DNA of 41,521 nucleotides, taken from assembly GCA_025463265.1 (NCBI GenBank), contig JAOBWH010000078.1, positions 1 to 41,521 of the forward strand, in the 5' to 3' direction. Both the position numbers and the translations under genes were made by a program. This document shows, in pieces, positions 23,651 to 32,504 of the stretch. A model generated the notes under the pieces. It saw nothing but the letters and a program-made list of their open reading frames with translations, made no database searches and was not told the DNA's origin. This DNA comes from Ilumatobacteraceae bacterium. Its GTDB lineage: Bacteria > Actinomycetota > Acidimicrobiia > Acidimicrobiales > Iamiaceae. Position 1 is the stretch's first letter; each line of letters starts with the position of its first letter.

Positions 23651-24568
23651 CTACTCCTTCAACAGCCCGATCAGCTCGATCTCGATGCGACGGTTGCGGC
23701 CCCGGTTCTCCTCGGAGTCGTTCGGTGCGACGAAGTCGACCTCGCCCCGGCCCACGGCCTCGATCCGAGCGGGATCGACGCCGTTGGCTGCGAGGTAGGA
23801 CCGGAGGGCTTCGGCCCGGGCGGTCGACAGGCGCAGGTTGAACTCCGGGGTGCCGGAGTCATCCGTGTAGCCCACGATCCGCATCGTCGCCTGCGGGTTG
23901 AGCCGCATGACGGTCACGCCCAGCTGCATCAGCGGTTCGTAGCGGGCGTCGATGGCCGCGCTGTTCTTCGGGAACAGGAAGTCCTCGTCGACGCGCACGC
24001 GCCCATCGGTGGGGACGGGCACCCGCGGATCGATCTGGTACCGCACGATCACGTTGCCGGCGCCGATCACGGCGGCGGCCTCGGAGCGGAAGCGCTCCTG
24101 CACCGCTCGGCTGGGGACGGTGCCCTGGAGGATCAGCTTGCCGTCGCGGTAGACGGCCTCGTGACGGGGGAGCTGGGCGACCGGGATCTTGGAGGTGGCC
24201 GAGGTCGTCGACGGGGTGCGCGCCTCGGTGGTCGTGGTCGCCGGCGCCGCCGTGGTGGTCGACCGCTCGGGAGCCCGGGTCGTGGAGGTGACCGGTGCGG
24301 CCGTGGTGGCTGCATCAGATGTGGTCGAGGAGACGGCAGGACCGGCGGCCTCGGTGCGGCCGTCGCCGCCGTCGCTGGTGAGCGCAGCCAGCGTCGCCGC
24401 CCCCAGCAGGAGCACGCCGACGCCGGCGAACACGACGCCCTTGCTCCGGCGCTTCGGGGCGGCGTAGGGGAGCTCGCCGGGTCCGCCGCTCGCCGGGATG
24501 TCCGCGCGAGGCCCGTGGATGTCCAGCCAGGGATGGTCTCGGTTCGGCGGCGGCGTCGGCTCGGTCAT
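23651..24568 (-). CDS. OmpA-family peptidoglycan-associating membrane protein
   Basis: This 305-residue protein starts at ATG 24568. It has a cytosolic Pro-rich N-terminus, one membrane helix (VVFAGVGVLLLGAATLAAL, residues about 44-63), a Thr/Ser/Ala linker (65-125), a BON-like segment (LPRHEAVYRDGKLILQGTVP) and a C-terminal OmpA domain (residues about 195-305). The domain shows VGYTDDSGTPEFNLRLSTAR, LAANGVDPARIEAVGRGE and NRGRNRRIEIEL, the peptidoglycan-binding signature. Such actinobacterial proteins anchor the membrane to the cell wall. The gene follows the GGDEF-EAL gene by 110 bases on the same strand. Confidence 0.88.
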   Translation of the reverse strand: MTEPTPPPNRDHPWLDIHGPRADIPASGGPGELPYAAPKRRSKGVVFAGVGVLLLGAATLAALTSDGGDGRTEAAGPAVSSTTSDAATTAAPVTSTTRAPERSTTTAAPATTTTEARTPSTTSATSKIPVAQLPRHEAVYRDGKLILQGTVPSRAVQERFRSEAAAVIGAGNVIVRYQIDPRVPVPTDGRVRVDEDFLFPKNSAAIDARYEPLMQLGVTVMRLNPQATMRIVGYTDDSGTPEFNLRLSTARAEALRSYLAANGVDPARIEAVGRGEVDFVAPNDSEENRGRNRRIEIELIGLLKE

Positions 24569-24599
24569 GGGAGTCCTCGGGGAGGGTGGTCGAGGGGGA

Positions 24600-24613
24600 T
24601 GCCGACGTCGGCA
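24600..24613. promoter_or_regulatory. 14-base perfect palindrome upstream of the OmpA-like gene
   Basis: TGCCGACGTCGGCA is its own reverse complement and lies 31 bases before the OmpA-like start. It could be an operator for a dimeric regulator; GC-rich sequence makes chance palindromes more common. Confidence 0.3.
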
Positions 24614-24678
24614 CGACCACGTCGGGAGCTACCCCGATCGAGGAGCGGCCAACCGGCCAGGGTGCCGTTCACGGGAGC

Positions 24679-27600
24679 TCAGTGCAGCAGGAACTTGGGG
24701 TTCTCGTGGGGGCTGCTGTCCAGCAGCGCGCTGATCTGGTCGGCCTCGACGGGCTTGGAGAACAAGAAGCCCTGGCCGAGGTCGGCGCCGAGGGACTGGA
24801 GGAGCGTGACCTGCTCGGGGCGGTCGATGCCCTCGGCCACGGTGTGCACGCCGAGGCGCTGGGACAGCTCGATCATGGACTGGACGACGGCGCCGTCGCC
24901 GGGGTTGGTGCCGAGGCCGGTGACGAAGCTGCGGTCGATCTTGATGATGTCGATCGGGAAGCGCTGCACGTACTGGAGCGAGGAGTAGCCGGTGCCGAAG
25001 TCGTCGACGGCGAGCGAGACGCCGATCTCGCGGAGCTCGGCCAGGCGCTCGCGGGTCATCTCGGTGTCGTGCATGAGGGTGGTCTCGGTGATCTCCAGCG
25101 TGACGGTGGAGGGATCGAGGCCGGCGTCGCCGACGGCTTCGCGGACGTCGCGGATGATCTGCTCGTGCATGAGCTGGCGCACGGACAGGTTGATGCTCAT
25201 CGACATGGTGGAGCTGGCGGGGAGGCGGAGCTGCCAGGCCCGGAGCTGCTGGCAGGCCTCGCGCATGACCCATCGGCCGAGCGGCACGATGAGGCCGGTG
25301 TCCTCGGCGAGGGGGATGAACGCGTCGGGGGAGAGCAGGCCGCGGGTGGGGTGCGCCCAGCGGACGAGCGCCTCCACGCCGGTGATGCGCCCGGTCTGGA
25401 GCGACACGATCGGCTGGTAGTGGCACCGGAGCTGGTCGTCGTCGATGGCCCGGACCAGGTCGGCCTTGAGCTCGAGGCGCTCGAACACGCTGGTGTGCAT
25501 GTGGGCCTCGAACACGGCGTAGCGGTTCTTGCCCCGGTCCTTGGCGAGGTACATCGCGACGTCTGCGCTGCGCAGGAGCACCTCGGCGTCCACGCTCTCG
25601 TCGTCGGCGAAGGCGATGCCGATGCTGGCGGTGACCCGGATGTCGCGGCCCTGGATCCGGTAGGGCTGGGCGACGAGGGCCAGGACCCGCTCGGCGAGGG
25701 CGACCACGCCGGCCTGGTCGGGCGAGTCGACCACGAGGACGGCGAACTCGTCGCCGCCGAGGCGGGCGGCGAGGTCGTCGGACGACAGCGAGGTGATGAG
25801 CCGGGTGGACACCTCCTGGAGGAGCTGGTCGCCGACGGCGTGGCCGAGGGAGTCGTTGACCGTCTTGAAGTCGTCGAGGTCGATGAACAGGGCACCCACC
25901 GACTCCAGCCGCTTGCTGGTCCGCAGGGACGAGGCGGTCTGCTGGGTGAACATGGTGCGGTTGGCCAGGCCGGTGAGCGTGTCGTGGAGGGCCTGGAACC
26001 GCAGGTCCGCCTCCAGCGCCTTGCGCACCGTGATGTCTCGGGCGTTGAGCACGACGCCGCCGACGGCCGGCACGTCGCGCATGTCGGTCACCGTGATGTC
26101 GACGGTGCGGAGCTCACCGGAGCGGTGGCGCAGCTGGGTCTCGATCCGGCGGGTGGTGAGGTCCCCGGTGGGGAGGCGCTTCTGCGACAGCTCGGGGTAC
26201 GTGGTCTGGAAGGTGGCCACGTCCTCGGGTGCGACGAGGGCGATGGCCGGGGTGCCGTCGAGCTCCTCGGGCGTGTACCCGAGCATCTCGGCGATGGCCG
26301 GGCTGATGTACGAGAAGCAGCCGTTGTCGGAGACGACGGCGACGACGTCGCTGGAGCTCTGGACGAGGGCGCGGAAGCGGGCTTCGCTCTCGGCGAGCTG
26401 CTTCTCCGTGGCCTTGCGGTCGCTGATCCCGCGGGCGGTGACGACGAGGCCCTGGATCTCGGGGTCGTGCTCCAGGTCCCGGGTGCGGATCTCGAACCAG
26501 CGGTGGCTGCCGTCGATGTGGCGGATGCGGACCTCGACGCTGTCGGTCTCATCGTGCTGCTGGGTGGACGTGCCGTCGAGGACCCGCGCGAGCGTGGGCC
26601 AGTCGTCGGGGTGCACCCACCGGGCGGGGTGGCTGGCGAGCAGCGCCTTCTCGTTGAGGCCGAGGAGGCGGTGGGCGGCGGGGCTGGCGAAGGTGATCTG
26701 GCGGTCCGAGTCGACCACCAGCACGATGTCCGAGGAGTTCTCGACGAGCGCCCGGAAGCGGCGCTCGCTGCGGCGGCGCAGCAGGTTCTCGGTCAGCACC
26801 GCGCTCTCCAGGGCGAGCGACACGGTGGACGCCAGCGTCTCCACGCTCTGGCGCAGCGTGGCATCGGCCGGCCGGCGCGACGTGAGGATCAGGGCGCCGC
26901 TGAGGTCCGCCTGCGAGCTGAGCGGGGCGACGAGCACGCTGCCCGTGACGCCCCCGGCTGCCGCGGCGGCGAGGTCGATGGGGGCGGCGTGGTCCACCGA
27001 GGCGAGGGTGAGGCCCTCCAGCCCGTCCACCAGCCCCTGGGGCACGCGGTCCATGGCGATGGAGGTGCCGACCGCGGACTCGGCGTCTTGGCCCACGGCG
27101 TCGAGCACCCGCAACGAGTTCCCGGCGACCTGGGCGATGGCGACGCGCAGCCCCGGCGTGTCGCCCGCCAGGCGGACGACGGCCCGCAGCGTGGCCCGGT
27201 GCATCGCGTGGCGGCTGGAGGCGGCGGCCAGATCGGCGTTGGCCTCGCGCTGGATGGCCTGGAGCTCGACCGCCTGCTCCTGCGCCCGGACGAGGAGGCG
27301 GAAGCGGGCCAGCACGACCAGCGCCATGAGCGCCGATCCGACCGCCATGACCGACAGCTCGATGTCGCGGTGCGCAGCGTCGGCCCAGACGAGCATCAGG
27401 GGGGCGACGAGCAGGCCGCCGGCGAGCAGCACGATGCGCTTGCGCGTCAGCAGCAGCACCCGTTCCGACGGTGGCTCGAACAGGCGGGGCATGCCCGGGT
27501 GGAGGGCGGCCGCGCCGTAGAAGGTGTAGATGAACGGGCCCGCCAGCAGCGAGGCGCCTGAGCGCAGCCCGTCGACCGAGGCCAAGGTGGCGGCGATGTC

Positions 27601-28203
27601 GCAGATGAACAGCAGGCCCACGGCGCAGGCCAGCAGGTAGTACGGGAACGACCGCACGCCGGGGCCCACCGCCAGGCGGACGGTGACCGCCAGCAGGATC
27701 GTGGTGAGGATCGAGAACCCGGCGTTGACGAGGCGGTCGGCGAGCGGCTGGGAGTCGTTGACCATGTACGGCCACAGCACCAGGGCCCACACCGCGGTGG
27801 CCGACCCGATGGCCACGATGAGCCCGTCGAGGTGGGCCGCCATGTTCTTGCCGTAGGAGCGGATGGTGCCCATCTGGTAGGTGCCGAGGATGAGGCACAC
27901 GTAGGCGAGGGCGATCCAGAGGTCCGCGGGCGACGGGAAGGACTTCATCTCCGGCACCACGCTCGCCAGCACACCCCGCGTGATCCCGGCGAGCAGGAAG
28001 CCGCTGCCGGCCAGCCCGAAGTACGACCAGGTCGAGCGGGCATCGTCGCTCACCGCCCGGCGCGAGGTGGTGAGCCCCGCAGCCGTGGCTGCGATGCCGA
28101 TCGGGAGCGCGACGATTCCCTGTGCGTCCGGGCCGAGGATCGCTGCTGCGATGCCCAGCGCGGCGCCAGCGCCCAGGAAGATCATCCAGATTCGTTCGCG
28201 CAT
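24679..28203 (-). CDS. Membrane-bound PAS-PAS-GGDEF-EAL c-di-GMP enzyme
   Basis: This 1174-residue protein starts at ATG 28203, preceded by AGGGG. Eight or nine membrane helices (residues about 5-310) are followed by a GAF-like region (345-485), two PAS domains (about 500-625 and 630-750), GGDEF (RLGGDEFAV near 816) and EAL (VEALVRWAHP near 942). The EAL active-site set seems complete: INLSVRQL, LEITETTLM, DDFGTGYSSL, KIDRSFV. The GGDEF active site is intact, but the inhibitory RxxD site is not: the residues before LAARLGGDEF read SSDD. It may both make and degrade c-di-GMP, which controls motility and adhesion; a flagellar sigma gene and a PilZ-like gene occur in this window. Confidence 0.94.
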   Translation of the reverse strand: MRERIWMIFLGAGAALGIAAAILGPDAQGIVALPIGIAATAAGLTTSRRAVSDDARSTWSYFGLAGSGFLLAGITRGVLASVVPEMKSFPSPADLWIALAYVCLILGTYQMGTIRSYGKNMAAHLDGLIVAIGSATAVWALVLWPYMVNDSQPLADRLVNAGFSILTTILLAVTVRLAVGPGVRSFPYYLLACAVGLLFICDIAATLASVDGLRSGASLLAGPFIYTFYGAAALHPGMPRLFEPPSERVLLLTRKRIVLLAGGLLVAPLMLVWADAAHRDIELSVMAVGSALMALVVLARFRLLVRAQEQAVELQAIQREANADLAAASSRHAMHRATLRAVVRLAGDTPGLRVAIAQVAGNSLRVLDAVGQDAESAVGTSIAMDRVPQGLVDGLEGLTLASVDHAAPIDLAAAAAGGVTGSVLVAPLSSQADLSGALILTSRRPADATLRQSVETLASTVSLALESAVLTENLLRRRSERRFRALVENSSDIVLVVDSDRQITFASPAAHRLLGLNEKALLASHPARWVHPDDWPTLARVLDGTSTQQHDETDSVEVRIRHIDGSHRWFEIRTRDLEHDPEIQGLVVTARGISDRKATEKQLAESEARFRALVQSSSDVVAVVSDNGCFSYISPAIAEMLGYTPEELDGTPAIALVAPEDVATFQTTYPELSQKRLPTGDLTTRRIETQLRHRSGELRTVDITVTDMRDVPAVGGVVLNARDITVRKALEADLRFQALHDTLTGLANRTMFTQQTASSLRTSKRLESVGALFIDLDDFKTVNDSLGHAVGDQLLQEVSTRLITSLSSDDLAARLGGDEFAVLVVDSPDQAGVVALAERVLALVAQPYRIQGRDIRVTASIGIAFADDESVDAEVLLRSADVAMYLAKDRGKNRYAVFEAHMHTSVFERLELKADLVRAIDDDQLRCHYQPIVSLQTGRITGVEALVRWAHPTRGLLSPDAFIPLAEDTGLIVPLGRWVMREACQQLRAWQLRLPASSTMSMSINLSVRQLMHEQIIRDVREAVGDAGLDPSTVTLEITETTLMHDTEMTRERLAELREIGVSLAVDDFGTGYSSLQYVQRFPIDIIKIDRSFVTGLGTNPGDGAVVQSMIELSQRLGVHTVAEGIDRPEQVTLLQSLGADLGQGFLFSKPVEADQISALLDSSPHENPKFLLH

Positions 28204-28279
28204 GTGCCCCTACTCGTCGGCCGCAGTCGGCCGTCCTACATCCTTTCGGATGGGAAGGGGCGCGACGTGCCTCGTCGGG

Positions 28280-28296
28280 GTCCGACAGGGTCGGAC
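28280..28296. promoter_or_regulatory. Inverted repeat between divergent genes
   Basis: GTCCGAC (28280-28286) and GTCGGAC (28290-28296) form a perfect 7-bp inverted repeat with a 3-base centre, between the GGDEF-EAL gene and the small membrane-protein gene. A shorter hairpin, CATCC/GGATG with loop TTTC, lies at 28239-28252. Either could be an operator for the divergent pair. Confidence 0.35.
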
Positions 28297-28368
28297 GACC
28301 GACTTATTTCCGTTTCGCCCACGAGCAGCTACGGTGACGCCACGCAGGGTGACTGAGGGGACCTCGTG

Positions 28369-28842
28369 ATGAGCCAGCTGACCGGGTCATCGTCCAGCAC
28401 CGGCAGTCCGCACTTCCCGGATCGCCCGCGCTCGAAGCTCCGCCAGCGCCTGGAGCTGTCGTGGGTCATCGGCATCGTCGTCTTCACGCTGGTGCGCTTC
28501 TTCGTCGCCCGCGAGACGCTCGAGAAGTACGGCCTCAACATCTGGGTCTTCGGGTTCATCGACCTGATCACCGCCGTCCCCTACGCCATCGGCACCGCCC
28601 GCGTCGTGGGTGCGCTCGTCGACCGCGACCTCGCCGGGGCCTCGAAGTGGGCGGGCATCGCCGCGATCAGCTTCTTCGCCCCCTACGGGTACATCCTCTG
28701 GGCGGGCCAGGACGCCACGTTCCCCACGTCCGTCTACGTGATCCTCGGGCTGCTCGTCGCGGTCTTCGGCGCGAACGCCGTGTGGGGCATCGTCCGCAAG
28801 GTGCGAGCCGCCCGCGCCGACGCGCACGCCCCCGCGATCTGA
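28369..28842 (+). CDS. Small integral membrane protein of unknown function
   Basis: The start is ATG 28369 (GTG 28366 is possible), with AGGGG upstream; the product has 157 residues. A basic, Ser-rich N-terminus (residues 1-30) is followed by four membrane helices: ELSWVIGIVVFTLVRFFV, then IWVFGFIDLITAVPYAIGTA, GIAAISFFAPYGYILWAG and VYVILGLLVAVFGANAVWG. The end is basic and cytosolic. I recognise no family. It is divergent from the GGDEF-EAL gene. Confidence 0.75.
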   Translation: MSQLTGSSSSTGSPHFPDRPRSKLRQRLELSWVIGIVVFTLVRFFVARETLEKYGLNIWVFGFIDLITAVPYAIGTARVVGALVDRDLAGASKWAGIAAISFFAPYGYILWAGQDATFPTSVYVILGLLVAVFGANAVWGIVRKVRAARADAHAPAI

Positions 28843-28935
28843 CCCAGCGATCTGACTCCGCCCCGGGTCAGCCCGGAGCGCCCGGCCCGGGTCCGGGTGA
28901 TGCCGTGGTGCCGGTGGCGCCGGTCCGGAGAGCGG

Positions 28936-29853
28936 TCAACGGGTGGCGTCGGTGCGGTCGGCGAGCACATCGATGCCCGCCAGGTTGTTGAGCCCGAACC
29001 GGCGGATCTCATCCGCGGTGAGCGCTTCCATGTTCCACCGGTAGAAGTCGGGGTTGTGGTGCGCGATCTGCGACATCGCCGACTGGCTCGTCGACATCAC
29101 CACGGGCACCACGTCGCCGCCCATGTGGAAGTGCGGCTCGCCGAGCTGCGAGAAGGGCATGCAGTAGAGGTCGCACAGCACGTCGAAGATCCAGGTGTCG
29201 ATGAGGGCGACGATGCCGCGGGCGCCGAGGCGCAGCGCATCGGCCCACCCGGCGCGGAACAGGTGGTCGAGCACGCCGCTGCCGCCGTAGTCCTGGCGGA
29301 CCACGAGCGACGAGAGCTCGCAGAGCGGGTTCGGATCGTCGAAGTTGGTGCGCTCGAACTGCCCGACGGGGAGGTCCTGGTACGGCCCGAGGATCGTGCG
29401 GACGCTGCCGACGAACTCGCCCGTGTCATCGACGATGGCGTGGAAGCGCGAGTGGTCGTGCCAGCGGGCCAGCTCCTCGACGCGACGGCGGCTCGAGTGG
29501 TCGGCGTAGCCGAGGCTCACGTAGCGCTCGTAGACGAAGGCCTCCGCCTGCATCCACAGGTCGCCGCCGGTGATGGCGATCAGCTGGTGGTCGTCGCGCA
29601 GCGGGCTCGGCCGGCCGCTGACCACCCGGGCTGCGGCGGCCTTGGCCGCTCGGGCCGCCTCCGCCTTCTCCGCTGCGGCCAGGGCATCGTCGGTGAGGTC
29701 GAGGATGAGCTCGCCGTCGGCCGCGACCGACAGCAGGACCTCATCGGCCACCGCAGCCCGTCGAGCGGTGGCGGCGTCGGTGATGTCGATGACGACGCCG
29801 TCGTCATCGTCGTCACGCCGGTGTCCTTCGTCGTGTGCCTTCGGAATCGCCAC
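28936..29853 (-). CDS. GNAT-fold N-acyltransferase, FeeM / autoinducer-synthase-like
   Basis: The start is GTG 29853, with GGAGGGG six bases upstream; the longer reading has a low-quality Arg-rich extension. The 305-residue protein has an acidic, Asp-rich N-terminus (DDDDDGVVIDITD), an Ala-rich helical linker and, from about residue 100, a domain with QAEAFVYERYVSLGYAD, FHAIVDDTGEFVGSVRTI, CELSSLVVRQDYGGSGVLDHL and HFHMGGDV. This layout resembles the N-acyl amino acid synthase FeeM / LuxI-like branch of the GNAT superfamily. Such enzymes move a fatty acyl group from acyl-ACP onto an amino-group acceptor, giving signal or surfactant lipids. The acceptor is unknown. The GNAT-type R/Q-x-x-G-x-G/A is represented by RQDYGGSG. 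Confidence 0.68.
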   Translation of the reverse strand: MAIPKAHDEGHRRDDDDDGVVIDITDAATARRAAVADEVLLSVAADGELILDLTDDALAAAEKAEAARAAKAAAARVVSGRPSPLRDDHQLIAITGGDLWMQAEAFVYERYVSLGYADHSSRRRVEELARWHDHSRFHAIVDDTGEFVGSVRTILGPYQDLPVGQFERTNFDDPNPLCELSSLVVRQDYGGSGVLDHLFRAGWADALRLGARGIVALIDTWIFDVLCDLYCMPFSQLGEPHFHMGGDVVPVVMSTSQSAMSQIAHHNPDFYRWNMEALTADEIRRFGLNNLAGIDVLADRTDATR

Positions 29854-30082
29854 TGCTCGCCCCTCCAGACGTGTGTACCCAGGGCGAAGCGTAGGCCACC
29901 CAGTGTGGCGCTGTCCGGTGCTCCGTCTCGCTGCGTAGCGGCTCGACCGCCGAGGCGCGCCAGAACGAGGCCACACAAGGCGATGCCGTGACGAACCGCC
30001 CACGCACCGCGAGCGCTCGACGGCCCGAGTTCCGGACTCCGCGCCCCGCACGGCGGTTCGCTAACGTCGCTGGTCCCACCCC

Positions 30083-30155
30083 GGGGCCGTAGCTCAGTTG
30101 GCAGAGCGCTGCCTTTGCAAGGCAGATGTCGTCGGTTCGATTCCGATCGGCTCCA
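30083..30155 (+). tRNA. tRNA-Ala (TGC anticodon), probable island integration site
   Basis: The acceptor stem GGGGCCG pairs with CGGCTCC (one G-T), the D-arm is AGCTCAGTTGGCAGAGC, the anticodon stem CTGCC/GGCAG holds TTTGCAA with anticodon TGC, and the T-arm is TCGGTTCGATTCCGA. The discriminator is A30155; CCA is not encoded. Unfamiliar, less GC-rich sequence and an integrase gene begin directly after it, so its 3' end is a likely attB/attL. Confidence 0.96.
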
Positions 30156-30182
30156 CTCGAATCCCGCCCTGGTCAGGGTCCC

Positions 30183-30267
30183 CGTGCCACAGAAGGGGCA
30201 GTCCTCCCTCCGCTCCAGAATCGGCCCGGCGTGCCACGTACGTGCCATAGCGATGAGGGCGTGCCGG
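30183..30267. repeat. Four CGTGCC motifs next to tRNA-Ala (possible recombinase arm sites)
   Basis: CGTGCCAC at 30183 and 30230, CGTGCCAT at 30241 and CGTGCCGG at 30260 cluster within 112 bases of the tRNA 3' end. The middle two form a palindrome, CACGTACGTG (30235-30244). Short direct repeats beside an attachment site are typical of tyrosine-integrase arm-binding sites; this assignment is an inference. Confidence 0.35.
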
Positions 30268-30365
30268 GGAGGCGGGGCTCGTCGGTCGAGGTAAGAGTGC
30301 GCCTCCACGAGCAAGCTGTCGCCTCGGCCGGTAACCTCCTTTGACCAATCTTGGGGGGTTCAACG

Positions 30366-31979
30366 GTGGGTAAGAAATCGCTCTACAAGGGTGATGGGCG
30401 GGTCAAGACCTACACACTTCCTGTCAGCGGATCGGTAGTGCTCTACGGCCCCGAGATCGACGTGGTCCAGACGGCCGAGTTTCAGCGGCTCGCCGGACTC
30501 AAGCAGCTTGGCACGAGCTATGTGGTGTTCCGAGGCGCACTGCACACGCGCTTCGAGCACAGCCTCGGGGCGCTGCACCAGGCCGAGCGCATGATGCAGG
30601 CCATCGAGCGCAACCCCAAGAACGGCGCGCCGATCGACCGAGCGGCCAGACGCCTGGCGCGCCTTGGTGCCCTCCTCCATGACCTCCCCCACGTTCCGTT
30701 CGGTCACACCCTGGAGGATGAGTTCAAGCTCCTCCAGCGCCACGATGTGAACAAGGCCCGCATCAAGACCTTGTTGGTCAAGAGCGACATCGGAGGCATC
30801 CTTCGGAGTGCCCTCCCTGACGGGGAGTTCGAGCAGCTTGTCGCTGTCCTTGATGCCAAGAAGGACGAGGAGTTCGCGGAGCTTGAATACCCGTTCGTTG
30901 GCGACATCGTGGGCAACACGGTTTGTGCCGACCTTCTCGACTACGTCCCGCGGGACCTGACGGCTTGCGGACTTCCGGTCGCCCTTGGCGATCGCTTCCT
31001 TGACTACCTGACCATCAGCGACGACGGGGAGTCGAAGCTGAACCGGCGGCGAATCGTGCTCAACCTGGACAAGGGTGGGATGCCTCGGCCTGATGTCGAA
31101 TCAGAGGTCGTGAAGCTTCTCTCGTATCGCTACGAGCTGGCCGAGCGGGTTTACTTCCATCACGCCAAGAACGCGGCCAGCGTCATGATCGGCCGCGCAG
31201 TGTTCGCCGCGGGTCTTGCGGTTGGTGAGGATTCGCCCAAGAAGCTCGACAGGAACTTCCACTGGCTCAGCGACGAGATGCTGCTGCAAGCTCTGGCCGT
31301 CCCAGAAGTTGCTGATGCGATGTCCCTCGTGCGGGCGAACAGCGTGACCCCCGAGGGGATCGAGCTGGCGTCGGACCTCGCACAAGGGGTCCTTGATCGG
31401 CGGATGTTCAAGATCGCGTACATCGGGGTTCACGACGACATGGCCGTCGGGGCTGAGCGTGTCGTTGAGGAGTACGGAGGCCCCGAGGCTCGGATGGAGC
31501 TTGAGGATCGGCTCGCCCGACAGGCGGGACTCGATTCCGGTGATGTCCTGGTCCACATCCCCCGTTTCCGCATGATGCGGAAGGACGCGGATGTGCGGGT
31601 TCGTGCCGCAAACCGGGAAATCCTCAAGCTCAACGAATGGGACGCGCTCCACAGCCGTCGGATCGACGCTCTCAACCAGGCCCACGAACGGCTCTGGCGG
31701 GTGACGGTCTACATCCGCCCTGAGCTTGAGGCCGCAGTCGCCATCGTGCGTGCCGCCGCCGAGGAGACCTTCCACGCACCGTCTCGATACGGGGATGCGC
31801 CCCTGCTCCGGCCGTACCTCCGTGCGGTGTTCGACCAGCACCAAGAGGCCCGCGGCTGGACCTATGAGGACCTGCGCCGCTTGGAGGCGAAGCCGTTGGC
31901 TGCGTTCTCGGAGGCATCGTCCCTCGATGCCATCGTGGACAACCTTCACGCCCATATCGGGGTGTTGCGTGAGCAGTAG
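30366..31979 (+). CDS. SAMHD1/dGTPase-like HD-domain phosphohydrolase
   Basis: The start is GTG 30366, preceded by GGGGGG eight bases upstream; the product has 537 residues. The HD metal site is complete: H60/H65 in ALHTRFEHSLGAL, H105-D106 in LLHDLPHVPFGH, and a distal D near 190-193 in VCADLLDY. The opening IDVVQTAEFQRLAGLKQLG is characteristic of the COG1078/SAMHD1-like branch of dNTP triphosphohydrolases. These enzymes hydrolyse dNTPs to deoxynucleoside and triphosphate; some bacterial relatives starve phages of nucleotides. The long C-terminal half (residues about 330-537) is helical and unassigned. It is the first gene of the tRNA-Ala island, and its stop abuts the convergent ImmA-like gene with no spacer. 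Confidence 0.85.
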   Translation: MGKKSLYKGDGRVKTYTLPVSGSVVLYGPEIDVVQTAEFQRLAGLKQLGTSYVVFRGALHTRFEHSLGALHQAERMMQAIERNPKNGAPIDRAARRLARLGALLHDLPHVPFGHTLEDEFKLLQRHDVNKARIKTLLVKSDIGGILRSALPDGEFEQLVAVLDAKKDEEFAELEYPFVGDIVGNTVCADLLDYVPRDLTACGLPVALGDRFLDYLTISDDGESKLNRRRIVLNLDKGGMPRPDVESEVVKLLSYRYELAERVYFHHAKNAASVMIGRAVFAAGLAVGEDSPKKLDRNFHWLSDEMLLQALAVPEVADAMSLVRANSVTPEGIELASDLAQGVLDRRMFKIAYIGVHDDMAVGAERVVEEYGGPEARMELEDRLARQAGLDSGDVLVHIPRFRMMRKDADVRVRAANREILKLNEWDALHSRRIDALNQAHERLWRVTVYIRPELEAAVAIVRAAAEETFHAPSRYGDAPLLRPYLRAVFDQHQEARGWTYEDLRRLEAKPLAAFSEASSLDAIVDNLHAHIGVLREQ

Positions 31980-32504
31980 TCAGCAGGCGGCAGGCATCGA
32001 GGATCGCTGACGGTTGCAGGCGCAGCCGCCGCCGCGGTGACGCCAACCGCACTCTTTGCACACAACCGTCCCGTTCTCCAGCAGGAACGGGCTTGGAACC
32101 TCCTTGGCCCGCACCAGCGCCCACGCGGCCACGCGCTCCTCGACCTTCGCCCGCTTGGTCACCTGTCGAAGACCTACGCCGGGCTCGACCGGCCCGACGA
32201 GGAGGGCGACGGCGAACTCATCAGCGAATCGCTCCTCAGACGAAGCGCCCACCCATTCCGCCAGGCCACGTCGCACCAGGACGTGCCCCAGCTCGTGAGC
32301 CAACACGAACCGGCGGCGTCGTCTACCCAACGTGGTTCGGATGACGATCTCCGAAGCGCTGACGGTCATCCCGTCTAGGGATGAAGGTAGGTCTCGCTCT
32401 CGGACGCTGACCTCCAGCTCGGCCAAGATCGCGTCGATATCGACGGGGAGCGACGACCTTCGTCGTACGCGATGGGCGAGGCGATCTGCGCCCGATGACG
32501 ACAT
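31980..32504 (-). CDS. ImmA/IrrE-family metallo-endopeptidase with C-terminal zinc ribbon
   Basis: This 174-residue protein starts at ATG 32504 with no clear ribosome binding site, possibly leaderless. The zincin motif HELGH (residues 70-74) with downstream acidic residues (EERFADEF, residues 90-97) defines the ImmA/IrrE (COG2856) family. The C-terminus carries CKECGWRHRGGGCAC, a probable zinc ribbon not usual in ImmA. In ICEBs1, ImmA cleaves the repressor ImmR to induce the element; in Deinococcus, IrrE cleaves DdrO. Here a divergently encoded HTH protein is a candidate substrate or partner. The role in controlling the island is inferred. Confidence 0.83.
   Translation of the reverse strand: MSSSGADRLAHRVRRRSSLPVDIDAILAELEVSVRERDLPSSLDGMTVSASEIVIRTTLGRRRRRFVLAHELGHVLVRRGLAEWVGASSEERFADEFAVALLVGPVEPGVGLRQVTKRAKVEERVAAWALVRAKEVPSPFLLENGTVVCKECGWRHRGGGCACNRQRSSMPAAC

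Noticed and set aside
24586-27561. 991-codon open frame antisense to the GGDEF-EAL gene
   Set aside because: Low-complexity Gly/Glu/Val composition and complete overlap with a gene full of intact domain motifs mark it as a shadow.
30335-30342. CCTCCTTT resembling the 16S rRNA 3' end, possible masking of a ribosome binding site
   Set aside because: Pairing with the GGGGGG ahead of the HD gene would be weak and no competing hairpin is evident, so chance is sufficient.
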